A stretch of 64,000 bases of DNA, from NCBI GenBank assembly GCA_963813485.1, contig CAWEZE010000021.1, positions 1 to 64,000 on the forward strand. Direction: 5' to 3'. The position numbers and the translations under genes are program-made. Of this stretch, positions 9,092 through 21,219 are shown piece by piece (positions within the stretch are counted from its first letter, which is position 1; each line of letters opens with the position of its first letter). The notes under the pieces are model-generated. The model saw only the letters and a program-made list of their open reading frames with translations. It was not told where the DNA came from and did no database searches. This stretch comes from DASQUK01 sp963813485 (GTDB taxonomy: Bacteria > Actinomycetota > Acidimicrobiia > Acidimicrobiales > VFJN01).

Positions 9092-9248
9092 GGCTCATGA
9101 CAAGGGTAGGACGCAAGCCGACAGACCGGGTGGAGGCGCCCGACCGAGGCAGGGGTCATTCGAGCACCAGCGCGGGCTGGACGCCCGTCGAGCGGCTTGG
9201 CCGCTCGACTGCGCGAGTCACGACAACGGTCGCGCCGGTGGGGGGAGG

Positions 9249-9280
9249 TCGAGGGGGGGAGGGTTCCCCTCCCCCCTCGA
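9249..9280 (-). terminator. Strong GC hairpin after secA
   Basis: A near-perfect inverted repeat of about 14-15 bp (G-rich arm 9249-9263, C-rich arm 9266-9280, two-base loop) begins four bases beyond the secA stop in the direction of transcription. Its position and strength fit a terminator or mRNA 3' end. It sits in the intergenic space between secA and prfB, where I see nothing else besides the presumed prfB promoter. Confidence 0.7.
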
Positions 9281-9283
9281 AAC

Positions 9284-12124
<2,841 letters not shown>

Positions 12125-12165
12125 GCGGGCGTCGAGTCTACCGGTGGGCCGGGATCGGCCCGCGG

Positions 12166-12609
12166 TCAGGCCTCGGCCTGGACCTTGGGTGCCACCAGGT
12201 GCGTAACCGGGATGTCGAACTCACGCTTGATGCGGCTGACCACGTCGAGGCCGAGCCAGTGAGAGACGCCCGGATGCAAGGTGGAGACGATGATGCCGTC
12301 CCATTCGTCGTCGCCGAACGGCCGGTTCCGGAGGGCGGTGGAGACCGCGTAGACGGGATTGGCGTCGCCCACCTCGCCGGTGGCCCCGACCCCGATGTTG
12401 CGGAAGGCCTCGAGCCCCTCGTCCAGGCGCGCCCGCGCCGCGGCATCGACCTCGCCCTCGGACCAGGCGTGATCGCGGGGATGGGTGACGGGCACTACCA
12501 GGTAGAACCGGCAGTTGTCCGCTCCCGCCCCCCCGCACAGCGAGCGGACGTGGTCGAGCAGGTGCTCACCGACCAGCGTGCGATGGGCGACAACCAGGTA
12601 GGTCTGCAT
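12166..12609 (-). CDS. Hypothetical Usp-like small protein
   Basis: The 147-residue protein resembles small actinobacterial proteins with a Rossmann-like, universal-stress-type fold. It opens MQTYLVVAHRTLVGEHLLDHV, has YLVVPVTHP, and ends with DGIIVSTLHPGVSHWLGLDVVSRIKREFDIPVTHLVAP. Conservation in this kind of protein centres on the STLHPGxSxWL stretch. A clear Shine-Dalgarno (AAGGAGG) stands upstream of the ATG at 12609. It lies 41 bases before secA on the same strand. I cannot assign a ligand; ATP binding would be a guess. Confidence 0.75.
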   Translation of the reverse strand: MQTYLVVAHRTLVGEHLLDHVRSLCGGAGADNCRFYLVVPVTHPRDHAWSEGEVDAAARARLDEGLEAFRNIGVGATGEVGDANPVYAVSTALRNRPFGDDEWDGIIVSTLHPGVSHWLGLDVVSRIKREFDIPVTHLVAPKVQAEA

Positions 12610-12649
12610 GACCCCTCCTTGGTTCGTGCTGGTTGTGGCTGGCTCGAGC

Positions 12650-12976
12650 TCAGCTCAAGCGATCGCAGATGGCCCGGCGCACCATCATCTCGGCCACGAC
12701 GTCGGCCGATGGCTCCTCAGCCGCCTCCAAGCGGGCCTGGGCGGCCTCGATCCGCTCGATGCTGATCCAGTTCCGATCGTCGAGCAGGTCCCGGTGGATG
12801 AACTCGATCGTGCCGTGGTCGACCGTCGTGCGGCAGCTGATCGTGCGGTCGACCATGCCGGGCGCGCCGCCCCGGTGGGGCCGCAGGCGGCGGCGACGGC
12901 GCGCCCACGTGCGCCGCTGCGTGCGGCGCAGGATCATGAGCGCTCGGGCAGCCTCTTGGCGCGGCACCTGCATCAT
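12650..12976 (-). CDS. Small basic hypothetical protein after comF
   Basis: The 108-residue product starts MMQVPRQEAARALMILRRTQ with a strongly basic first third. It continues with DRTISCRTTVDHGTIEFIHRDLLDDRNWISIERIEAAQARLEAAEE and ends MMVRRAICDRLS. I do not recognise the family. It occupies the position where many actinobacteria have hpf (ribosome hibernation factor) between comF and secA, but the HPF sequence pattern is not visible. Its ATG overlaps the comF stop (ATGA), which points to coupled translation. The longer upstream open frame is a shadow of comF. Confidence 0.6.
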   Translation of the reverse strand: MMQVPRQEAARALMILRRTQRRTWARRRRRLRPHRGGAPGMVDRTISCRTTVDHGTIEFIHRDLLDDRNWISIERIEAAQARLEAAEEPSADVVAEMMVRRAICDRLS

Positions 12977-13776
12977 TGTTGGACATCGGCCGGTTGACCG
13001 CGGAACTTGAGCGAAGATTCCACGTCGGGTGGTGCAGTCGGTACGGAAAGGGGTAGGGACGGGATCGGCCAGGGCGGGGCGGCCGCCATCCGGGGCGTGC
13101 GAGCGGCCGTCAACGCCCCGACCCAGGGCGCACCGGCGGCCCGCAGCACCCAGGCGGCGGCGGTGAGCGTCGAGCCGGTGGTCACCACGTCGTCGACGAC
13201 GACAACTGGCACCGACAGACGCGCCTGCCTCGCCCCAGGCGTCGGCATTGGTACCGCCACGAACGACGGTCCCCGCCGCCGGGCGGCCGAGGTCAGGCCG
13301 GTCTGCGGCGGGCCCGGTGCCCGGTCGAGCAGCCGACGGCACGGCACGCGCCACCGCCGGGCCACGGCGGCGGCGAGCAGCTCGGCCTGATCGAAGCCCC
13401 GCTGCCGGCGCCGCCGCCTGCTCGTGGGCGCCCAGGTGACCATGACCTCCGCGGGCGGGTCGACGGGCCCGGTGCGCGGGTCGACAACTTCGGCGGTCGG
13501 GTCGATCAGGGCCGCCATCCCGCTGGCGAGCCACGCCAGCGCCGCCCGGTCGTTGCGGTACTTGAGGCGGGCCACGAGCTCACGCCCAGCACCCTCGTAG
13601 GCGAGCAGCGACCGGCACAGGTCGAGCGCGGCCGGGAGCGGTCCTTGGGCTGCGGGCCGCATGCGGGCGATGCAACGGGCGCAAGGCGCGCAGCCGGTGG
13701 CACCGCACACGGGGCAGCGGACGGGCAACAGGGCCGCGAGGATCACGTCCGGAAACGTACGCACGACCACTGACAA
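12973..13776 (-). CDS. comF: ComF-family phosphoribosyltransferase-like protein
   Basis: The 267-residue protein has the ComF layout. An N-terminal zinc ribbon (CPVCGATGCAPCARC, residues 21-35) is followed by LLAYEGAGRELVARLKYRNDRA, a basic segment RRRRRQRGFDQAELLA, and the PRPP-binding loop VVVVDDVVTTGSTLTAAA near residue 195. ComF is known from DNA uptake, where it acts in the cytoplasm on incoming DNA; its role in non-competent actinobacteria is unclear. The C-terminal 60 residues (Pro/Ala-rich) are extra. It overlaps the next gene by four bases. Confidence 0.9.
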   Translation of the reverse strand: MSVVVRTFPDVILAALLPVRCPVCGATGCAPCARCIARMRPAAQGPLPAALDLCRSLLAYEGAGRELVARLKYRNDRAALAWLASGMAALIDPTAEVVDPRTGPVDPPAEVMVTWAPTSRRRRRQRGFDQAELLAAAVARRWRVPCRRLLDRAPGPPQTGLTSAARRRGPSFVAVPMPTPGARQARLSVPVVVVDDVVTTGSTLTAAAWVLRAAGAPWVGALTAARTPRMAAAPPWPIPSLPLSVPTAPPDVESSLKFRGQPADVQQ

Positions 13777-13809
13777 TCATGGACTGATCCCCGATGCCCG
13801 GCGCTTGTG

Positions 13810-13864
13810 GCGGTTCCTGGCGCCGAATTGGTTGCGCAGCAACCATTTTTGCGCCAGGAACCGC
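13810..13864. repeat. Nested palindrome between comF and the DUF1361 gene
   Basis: A perfect 14-bp outer inverted repeat (13810-13823 with 13851-13864, arm GCGGTTCCTGGCGC) encloses a second perfect one (GGTTGC, GCA, GCAACC at 13830-13844). The 55-bp structure has no coding support on either strand. It lies between the comF start and the stop of the DUF1361 gene. It could be a REP-type element, a cruciform or an RNA structure. Confidence 0.8.
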
Positions 13865-13879
13865 GATCCAGGGGACGGA

Positions 13880-14533
13880 TCAGGCCATGCGACGCAGTGA
13901 GGCAGCGGTGGACCCGATCGCCGCGACACCCTGGCGGACCAGCGCGCGGGTGGCGCCATGGCAGACCCAGATGAGCACGAACATGACGAGCACGGCGAGG
14001 GGGGCACCGCGCCAGGACATCGTCAGGACAACGCGCTCGGCAGCGCCGTGGGGCTGGGTGATCGGCTCCCAGCTGTTGAGCCGGGCCACGCGGCCCAGCA
14101 CCACGCCCGCTGCGCAGAGGACATGGGTCGCCACCTCAGCAGATCCTCGCCAGCGCCCGAGCCCGATCCGGGTCAGGTAGCGCCCCATCTCCCCCACCGC
14201 CAGGCAGTAGGCCAGGAACCCCGTGGCGATGAACGCCGCGTACGTCGGGAGGACGGCCGTGACCACTGCCATGTCGGTGTCCGCCCGCAATACGTCGTCA
14301 CGCAGATGCACGAGGTCGGTGACCACGTACGGGGCGTTCGGCAGGAACAGGGCGCACAAGGCCGCGCCGGCCCACCACAGGGCGGTACGCGGGCCGCGGT
14401 GCCGGAACACCGCCACGGCGAGCCCGGCCGGGATGATCGCCAGCGCGAGGTTCCAGGCCATCCAGCGGCCGTTGTCAGCGGCGACCTCCACGAGGTCGCG
14501 TGCCACCACGGTGAGAGCTCCCATGCCCACCAT
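13880..14533 (-). CDS. DUF1361 integral membrane protein
   Basis: The 217-residue protein has about six hydrophobic helices. It contains ALFLPNAPYVVTDLVHLRDD, the hallmark of DUF1361 proteins, whose function is unknown. The other helices include WNLALAIIPAGLAVAVF and LAVLVMFVLIWVCHGATRAL. The ATG at 14533 is preceded by a GGAGG-like sequence; a second ATG lies nine bases downstream. It sits between ahcY and comF on the same strand. No enzymatic motif is visible. Confidence 0.8.
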   Translation of the reverse strand: MVGMGALTVVARDLVEVAADNGRWMAWNLALAIIPAGLAVAVFRHRGPRTALWWAGAALCALFLPNAPYVVTDLVHLRDDVLRADTDMAVVTAVLPTYAAFIATGFLAYCLAVGEMGRYLTRIGLGRWRGSAEVATHVLCAAGVVLGRVARLNSWEPITQPHGAAERVVLTMSWRGAPLAVLVMFVLIWVCHGATRALVRQGVAAIGSTAASLRRMA

Positions 14534-14569
14534 GGTGGCCCGCCTCCCCCAGCGGATCGAGCGCGGGGA

Positions 14570-16018
<1,449 letters not shown>

Positions 16019-16135
16019 GGGTTCTCTCCCTGATGACGTCGTGTCGGTGCCGGCGGATCCGCCGGCTGTGCGTCACCGGGCTGGGTGCAGCAGCACCACC
16101 CATCGCAGCCCGAGGTCCCGTCGAGGCTAGCGCCG
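16019..16135 (-). promoter_or_regulatory. Structured leader upstream of ahcY
   Basis: The region before ahcY contains a perfect 18-bp palindrome (GCCGGCGGATCCGCCGGC at 16049-16066). Further upstream is a second hairpin in which CGGGCU-type arms enclose a GGGUG/CACCC stem (about 16076-16115). The SAM cycle is often under riboswitch control, but I could not match the conserved core of an SAH or SAM riboswitch, so only a structured leader is claimed. Confidence 0.35.
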
Positions 16136-16225
16136 TATCCCCGGCCCGGGCGAGACCGGCCGCCGCCACCCGCCGCCGAAATTCGCTCGGGAGGCGGTGC
16201 GGTCAGAACGTAGCGTCGGATCCCC

Positions 16226-18070
16226 ATGCCGCAGTCCTCCCGAGGTGCGGCGCGCCTGCTCGCCGCCACGTTGCGTTCCGAGGCGAGGCCCTTAGCGGGC
16301 GTGCTCGCCGTCCTCGGCGCGTCCATGGCCCTGCGGCTCAGCCTGCCGCTGCTGCTCGGGCGCTTCGCCGACGACGCGCTGGCCGGGCGTCCGGCCGACA
16401 CGCTGACCCGCCTGGCGGTGGCATACGTGGCGGTGGCGCTGGTCAGCGAGGCCCTCGGACTTGGGGTCGTGTGGGGATCGGTGCGGCTGTCTTGGCGGGC
16501 CGGCAATCGGCTCCGGGAGCGCCTTGCGGCCCACGCCCTGCGGCTGGAACAGGCCTGGCACGCGCGCCATAGCCCGGGACAGCTCATCGAGCGGATCGAC
16601 GGTGACGTCGAGGCGATGGTCGTGTTCTTCTCCGGCATCGCGATCGAGATCGCCGGCAATGTGGCGCTGATCGCCGGCATGCTCGTCGTGGCCACGTTCA
16701 TCGACCCGTTGTCGGGCCTGATCCTGGCGGTGACGGCGTGCGCCGGGGCCGCCGTCATGATCCGACTGCGGGTGGCCGCCGTGAGCGCGCGCGAGGCCGA
16801 GCGCCAGGTCAACGCCGAGCTCTACGGCGATCTCGAGGAGCGGCTCGGCGGCCTCGAGGACCTGCGGGCCAACGGGGCGGGCGGGTACGCCGTGTACCGC
16901 CTGCACGATCACAGCGCCCGGTCGTGGCGGGCGGCCCGCCGCGCGTCGCTGCACGGCGACAGCGCCCACGCCGCCGCCGCCATGGTGTTTGCCGTCGGAA
17001 CCGCCGGCACGCTGCTCGCCGGCATCCTGCTCCAGCAGCGGGGTGCCATCACGGTCGGCGCGGTGCTCAGCCTCTACCGCTACGCCGACATGCTGCGCCA
17101 GCCGCTGCAGCGCATCGCCGAGCAGCTCAAGGAGTTCCAGAAGGCCATGGCCGGGGCCCGCCGGGCGGCGAATCTCCTGGCCACCGAACCCCGCCTCACC
17201 GACGGCCGACTCGACGGCAGCGCCATCCCGGCCACGGCGCGGGGGCGGGGCCGCGGGCTGTCGGTCGACTTCGAGGACGTGACGTTCGCCTACGACGGCG
17301 GTGCCCCGGCCCTGGAGGCGATCGATCTGCACCTGGCGGCGGGCCGGCATCTCGGTGTCATCGGCCGGACGGGCAGCGGCAAGACCACGCTGGCCCGGCT
17401 GTTGCTCCGCCTGTGGGACGTCGACACCGGCGCCGTGCGGATCGGGGGTGTCGACGTGCGCGACCTTCGGGTGGCGGCTCTGCGGCAGCGGATCGCCATC
17501 GTCACGCAGGATGTCGACCTGTTCCGGGCGTCGCTGCGCGACAACCTCACGCTCTTCGGTACGCACGCGGCCGGCGATGCCGACCTGAGGGGCCTGCTGG
17601 GGCGTGTCGGCCTCGGCGACTGGGTGGCGTCGCTGCCCGACGGGCTCGACACGGTCCTCGAGGGCGGCCAGGGGCTCTCGGCGGGCGAGGGCCAGCTGGT
17701 GGCCTTTGCTCGGGCGTTCCTGGCCAACCCCGACGTCGTGGTGCTGGACGAGGCATCGAGCCGGCTCGACCCGCTCACCGAGGCCCGCATCGGCGCCGCC
17801 ACCCGCCGGCTGCTCGACGGGCGGACCGCCGTGGTCATCGCCCACCGGCTGGAGACGCTGGCCGAGGTCGACGAGATCGCGGTGCTCGAGAACGGACGGC
17901 TGGCCGAGCACGGTCACCGGCACCGGCTCGCCGCCGACGCCAACAGCCGCTACGCCGGCCTGCTGCGGACGGCCGAGCACGGCCTGGTCCTCGACGCCAC
18001 GTCTCCCGCTCTTGCCGCCTCCGGCGGCGGGCCGCTCGGGCCCAAGCAACCGGAGGGGGCCACGGCATGA
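16226..18070 (+). CDS. ABC exporter half, TMD-NBD, catalytic partner
   Basis: The 614-residue protein is a type IV ABC exporter half with six helices in residues 20-320 and an ATPase domain from about 345. The NBD shows Walker A GRTGSGKTT, Q-loop IVTQDVDLF, signature LSAGEGQLVAFARA (not the canonical LSGGQ), Walker B VVVLDEASSRLD with the catalytic Glu, and the switch His in VIAHRLETL. The ATG of the second half overlaps its stop (ATGA), so the two form a heterodimer. The last 25 residues (from TSPALAASGGGPLGP) are encoded by a copy of the dispersed repeat and are probably not part of the fold. The substrate is unknown. Confidence 0.92.
   Translation: MPQSSRGAARLLAATLRSEARPLAGVLAVLGASMALRLSLPLLLGRFADDALAGRPADTLTRLAVAYVAVALVSEALGLGVVWGSVRLSWRAGNRLRERLAAHALRLEQAWHARHSPGQLIERIDGDVEAMVVFFSGIAIEIAGNVALIAGMLVVATFIDPLSGLILAVTACAGAAVMIRLRVAAVSAREAERQVNAELYGDLEERLGGLEDLRANGAGGYAVYRLHDHSARSWRAARRASLHGDSAHAAAAMVFAVGTAGTLLAGILLQQRGAITVGAVLSLYRYADMLRQPLQRIAEQLKEFQKAMAGARRAANLLATEPRLTDGRLDGSAIPATARGRGRGLSVDFEDVTFAYDGGAPALEAIDLHLAAGRHLGVIGRTGSGKTTLARLLLRLWDVDTGAVRIGGVDVRDLRVAALRQRIAIVTQDVDLFRASLRDNLTLFGTHAAGDADLRGLLGRVGLGDWVASLPDGLDTVLEGGQGLSAGEGQLVAFARAFLANPDVVVLDEASSRLDPLTEARIGAATRRLLDGRTAVVIAHRLETLAEVDEIAVLENGRLAEHGHRHRLAADANSRYAGLLRTAEHGLVLDATSPALAASGGGPLGPKQPEGATA
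18003..18043 (-). repeat. Dispersed palindromic repeat, copy B (inside the ABC gene end)
   Basis: On the minus strand this reads GGGCCCGAGCGGCCC, stem GCCGCC, loop GGA, stem GGCGGC, tail AAGAGCGGGAG. It lies opposite to the ABC gene and encodes the C-terminal residues TSPALAASGGGPLGP of the first exporter half, ending 27 bases before the stop codon. Confidence 0.85.
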
Positions 18071-19803
18071 GGGCACGCCTCGGGAACGTCGCCTCGACCA
18101 CCCGGGTGGCGTGGCGCCTCGCCCGCCACGAGCCCGTGGCCTACGCCCTCACCTGGATCGGGTGGGTCACCTTCTTCTCGACGCCCCTGCTGACCGGCCT
18201 GCTGGTCAAGGTCCTGCTCGACCGTGTGGCCGACGCCCCCGCCGGTGGCGTCACCACGCCGTGGGGCCTCCTGGGGGTCTTGGTCGGCATCGAGGTGGTC
18301 CGCTGGACGTGGCTGATCCTCATCGCGGTGCAATGGCACGGCTGCTGGGTCGGCTGGCAGACGGTGCCGCGGGTGAACCTGCTGCGATCGTTGGTGGCGG
18401 CCCCGGGACCGGCCGCCGGCCGGCTTCCGGGCTCGCCGGGCGAGGCGGTGAGCCGATTCCGCGATGACGTCCAGGACCTGGCGATGGTGCTCGACGTGTG
18501 GCTGGACCTGTCGGGGGCAGTGGTCTCGTCGACCATTGCCGTGGCGGTCCTGGTCGCCATCGACCCCCTCGCCACCCTGGCCGTGGTCGTACCCATAGTC
18601 GTCGCCGCCATCGGCACCACGTGGCTCGGCCCCCGGCTGCGGCGCTGGCGCCGGGCTGCGCGGGAGGCAACGGCGCGTGTGACCGGGTTCATCGGCGACA
18701 CCTTCGGGGGCGTCCTGGCGGTCCAGGCGGGCAATGCCGGGGCGGCGGTCGAGGACCGGTTCGCGCGCCTCAACGCCGAGCGAGCGCAGGAGTCGAGGCG
18801 CGATCAGGTCGGATCGGAGCTCGTGCGGTCGCTCGGCTACGGGACCGGCGAGGTGGCGGTCGGCGTCGTGCTCGTCGCAGTGGCGGGGGCGTTCCGGGCG
18901 GGCGACCTCAGCGTCGGCGACCTCGGGCTGTTCGCCGCCTACGCCACGGTGATCGCAGAGCTGCCCAAGTGGGTCGGCCGGTACCTCGTGTACCAGCGCC
19001 AAGCAGACGTGTCGGTCGACCGGCTGGCGGAGTTGCTGCCGGCGCCCGACCGACGCGCCGTGGTGGCTCCGACCAGCACTCACCTTCGCCACGGGCCCCC
19101 GCCGTTCGCCCCGGCCGAACCGGGCGACGCCGGCGCGGGTGACCTGGCCCCGTTCGAGGAACTCATTGTCGAGGACCTCACGGTCGGCCATCCGGTCTCG
19201 GGACGGGGCATCCGCGGCGTCGATCTGGTCGTGCGCCGCGGCGAGCTGGTGGTCGTCACCGGTCCCGTGGGTTCCGGCAAGTCGACGCTGCTCCGAGCCC
19301 TGCTCGGCCTGGTGCGCGCCGACTCCGGCACGATCCGCTGGAACGGCGTGCCCGTGGACGACCCGTCCACGGTGCTGGTGCCGCCGCGTGCCGCCTACCT
19401 ACCCCAGGTCCCCCGCCTGTTCAGCGAGCCGCTGGGCCACACCATCCTGCTCGGCGCCTCCGGCGAGGGGCTCGAGCATGCGCTGTGGCTGACATGCCTG
19501 GACGAGGACCTGGCGCGCATGCCAGACGGCGCGGGCACCGTGATCGGGCCCCGGGGACTGCGCCTGTCGGGCGGGCAGATCCAGCGCGCCGGCGCCGCCC
19601 GGGCCCTGGTCCGCGCCCCGCAACTCCTCGTGGTGGACGACCTGTCGAGCGCGCTCGACGTCGAGACCGAAGCACGCCTCTGGGAGCGCGTCGGAGACGG
19701 CGGGTTCGCCACGGCGCTGCTGGTCAGCCACCGCACCCAGGTCCTCGAGCGCGCCGACAGGGTGGTGGTGCTCGACTCGGGCCGAGTGGCCGAGACCGTC
19801 TAG
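18067..19803 (+). CDS. ABC exporter half, TMD-NBD, degenerate Walker B
   Basis: The 578-residue partner has six helices (HEPVAYALTWIGWVTFFSTP onward) and an NBD from about residue 365. Walker A is GPVGSGKSTLLRALLG, the signature is the canonical LSGGQIQRAGAARAL, and Walker B reads LLVVDDLSSALD with Asp in place of the catalytic Glu. Together with the LSAGE signature of the partner, this predicts one degenerate and one active ATP site, as in other heterodimeric exporters. The frame is open far upstream, but the ATG at 18067, overlapping the partner's stop, is where exporter similarity begins. Substrate unknown. Confidence 0.92.
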   Translation: MRARLGNVASTTRVAWRLARHEPVAYALTWIGWVTFFSTPLLTGLLVKVLLDRVADAPAGGVTTPWGLLGVLVGIEVVRWTWLILIAVQWHGCWVGWQTVPRVNLLRSLVAAPGPAAGRLPGSPGEAVSRFRDDVQDLAMVLDVWLDLSGAVVSSTIAVAVLVAIDPLATLAVVVPIVVAAIGTTWLGPRLRRWRRAAREATARVTGFIGDTFGGVLAVQAGNAGAAVEDRFARLNAERAQESRRDQVGSELVRSLGYGTGEVAVGVVLVAVAGAFRAGDLSVGDLGLFAAYATVIAELPKWVGRYLVYQRQADVSVDRLAELLPAPDRRAVVAPTSTHLRHGPPPFAPAEPGDAGAGDLAPFEELIVEDLTVGHPVSGRGIRGVDLVVRRGELVVVTGPVGSGKSTLLRALLGLVRADSGTIRWNGVPVDDPSTVLVPPRAAYLPQVPRLFSEPLGHTILLGASGEGLEHALWLTCLDEDLARMPDGAGTVIGPRGLRLSGGQIQRAGAARALVRAPQLLVVDDLSSALDVETEARLWERVGDGGFATALLVSHRTQVLERADRVVVLDSGRVAETV

Positions 19804-19814
19804 CGGCGGCCGTC

Positions 19815-21174
19815 CTACTGCTGGAAGTCGCGGAACGTGATCGTCACGATGTTCTCCGACGTCGCCCAGTTCGGGATGTTGACCACCTCTTCGTCGCCCC
19901 GGCCCGAGCGGCCGTGGGAGCGGGAAGCATGTCCGGCGCGCGCCACCATCTCGATCCGGACGGTGTCGTCCGGCGGGATCGTCGCGGGCACCATCAGGTC
20001 GACCGCCGAGATGAACGGCAGCGAGAACCAGGGCTGCACCGGTGCGCTGAGGTCGGTCACGCCGTCGAGGTTGTCGTCGGCCACGAACATCGCGTTGACC
20101 CGCTTGGTCCGCGGTGCGGTAGCCGGGTTGAGGATGTTCACCCCGTCGATCTCCAGGGTGTCGTTGTTGGCACCCTGGTCGCCCCACATCTCCTTGTAGC
20201 GGATGACGCCGAAACCGGCCGAGGTGTCGCTGGGCTCCCTCAACAGATCGAGGCCCTCGCCGGGCCGGGACGTCAGCAGCCGGACCAGATGGTCGCTGCG
20301 GAGGAACGGCTGGAAGTACACGTGGTGGACCGAGCCGTCTGTCCGGGTCAGCGCAAACTCGTAGCGCTCGCCGGCGTGTGCCTTGAACGGGCCCCAGGCG
20401 CCGTCGGGGCCGATCGCGAAGGTGGCGTCCGGGCGCCGGTGCTCACGCCGGCCGGAGCGGCGGTCGATCTCGAAGATCTGCAGCGTGAAGCCGTCTGCCC
20501 CCTGGTTCTGGGGGAACACGTTGGCCTCGCCGGACAACCGGATCCGTCCCCGCTCGCGGACGACGTCGGTGGTCTTGGGCGAGCGGCCGGTGAAGAACCT
20601 GTAGATCTGGGCGAACGTCTCCGCTGACGTCGCCACCTGAACGTGCGACTGGTCGGGCGCGTAGTAGTTCTGCGCACCGACGATCTGGCGGGTCTGGTCG
20701 CCCTCGCCCCACACCGCCAGCGTGTCGACGCCGCACCGGTGGGGACGCCGCGGTCCGGCCGTCGATGTTGACGTAGTGCGCCACGCTGGCGGCGCGCTCG
20801 GGCGAGCTCGTGAGGTACCCCTGCGACACGGTGGTCCCCAGCGAGTGCCCCAGCAGGTCGACGCCGTCGGCGCCGGTCTCGCGCAGCAGCTCCGCGATGA
20901 GCTCGTCGAGCCCGGCCCAGACCTGCTCCATGGTGTTGGTGCCGAACGTGGAGTCGTACTCGTGTACAGCGATCCGGTCGGCGGGATAACCGTTGCTGGT
21001 CAGCCGCAGCGCCTGGGTGTCGAACTGGGCCCCCGACCCCGACCCGCCGTGGACGAAGATGACGGGCCGCGGCGCAGGCCGCTTCCCGTGTGCCTCGGCG
21101 GCCCCGGAGCCGGCGAGGCTCGCAACCAGTACCGCGATGACGACGCCCACCGCCCCCAGCAACTTGCGGCTCAT
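19815..21174 (-). pseudogene. Secreted alpha/beta hydrolase (lipase-like), one frame break
   Basis: The N-terminal frame (20443-21174) starts with a signal peptide (MSRKLLGAVGVVIAVLVASL ending at AEAHG). It then shows VIFVHGGSGSGAQFD (oxyanion loop) and DLLGHSLGTTVSQGYL with the nucleophile Ser in GHSLG. Near 20735 the homology changes frame and continues as LAVWGEGDQTRQIVGAQNYY, then PDQSHVQVATSAETFAQIYRFFTG, where the catalytic His is expected. It runs on through a C-terminal beta-rich region of about 200 residues to 19815. A secreted triacylglycerol or ester hydrolase is likely. The ATG at 21174 has a GAGGGGGAG site. A TetR-type operator lies just upstream. Confidence 0.8.
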
Positions 21175-21194
21175 CGATCTCCCCCTCGGATGTT

Positions 21195-21212
21195 CAGTAC
21201 ACCGGTGTACTG
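21195..21212. promoter_or_regulatory. Perfect 18-bp palindrome, TetR-type operator
   Basis: CAGTACACCGGTGTACTG is a perfect palindrome of a kind common among TetR-family operators. It lies 21 bases upstream of the esterase start, where it would cover the promoter, and just before the stop of the molybdopterin oxidoreductase gene. No TetR gene is in the window, so the regulator would act from elsewhere. Confidence 0.65.
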
Positions 21213-21219
21213 TTCGAGA

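Noticed and set aside
9085..9110. A programmed +1 frameshift in prfB
   Set aside because: The frame is continuous from the ATG at 9091 and no in-frame stop with the slip sequence exists.
12650..12976. hpf, ribosome hibernation factor, by position between comF and secA
   Set aside because: The 108-residue sequence lacks the HPF/RaiA pattern; position alone is not enough.
16019..16225. An SAH riboswitch upstream of ahcY
   Set aside because: Hairpins are present, but the conserved core sequence could not be matched, so only a structured leader is reported.
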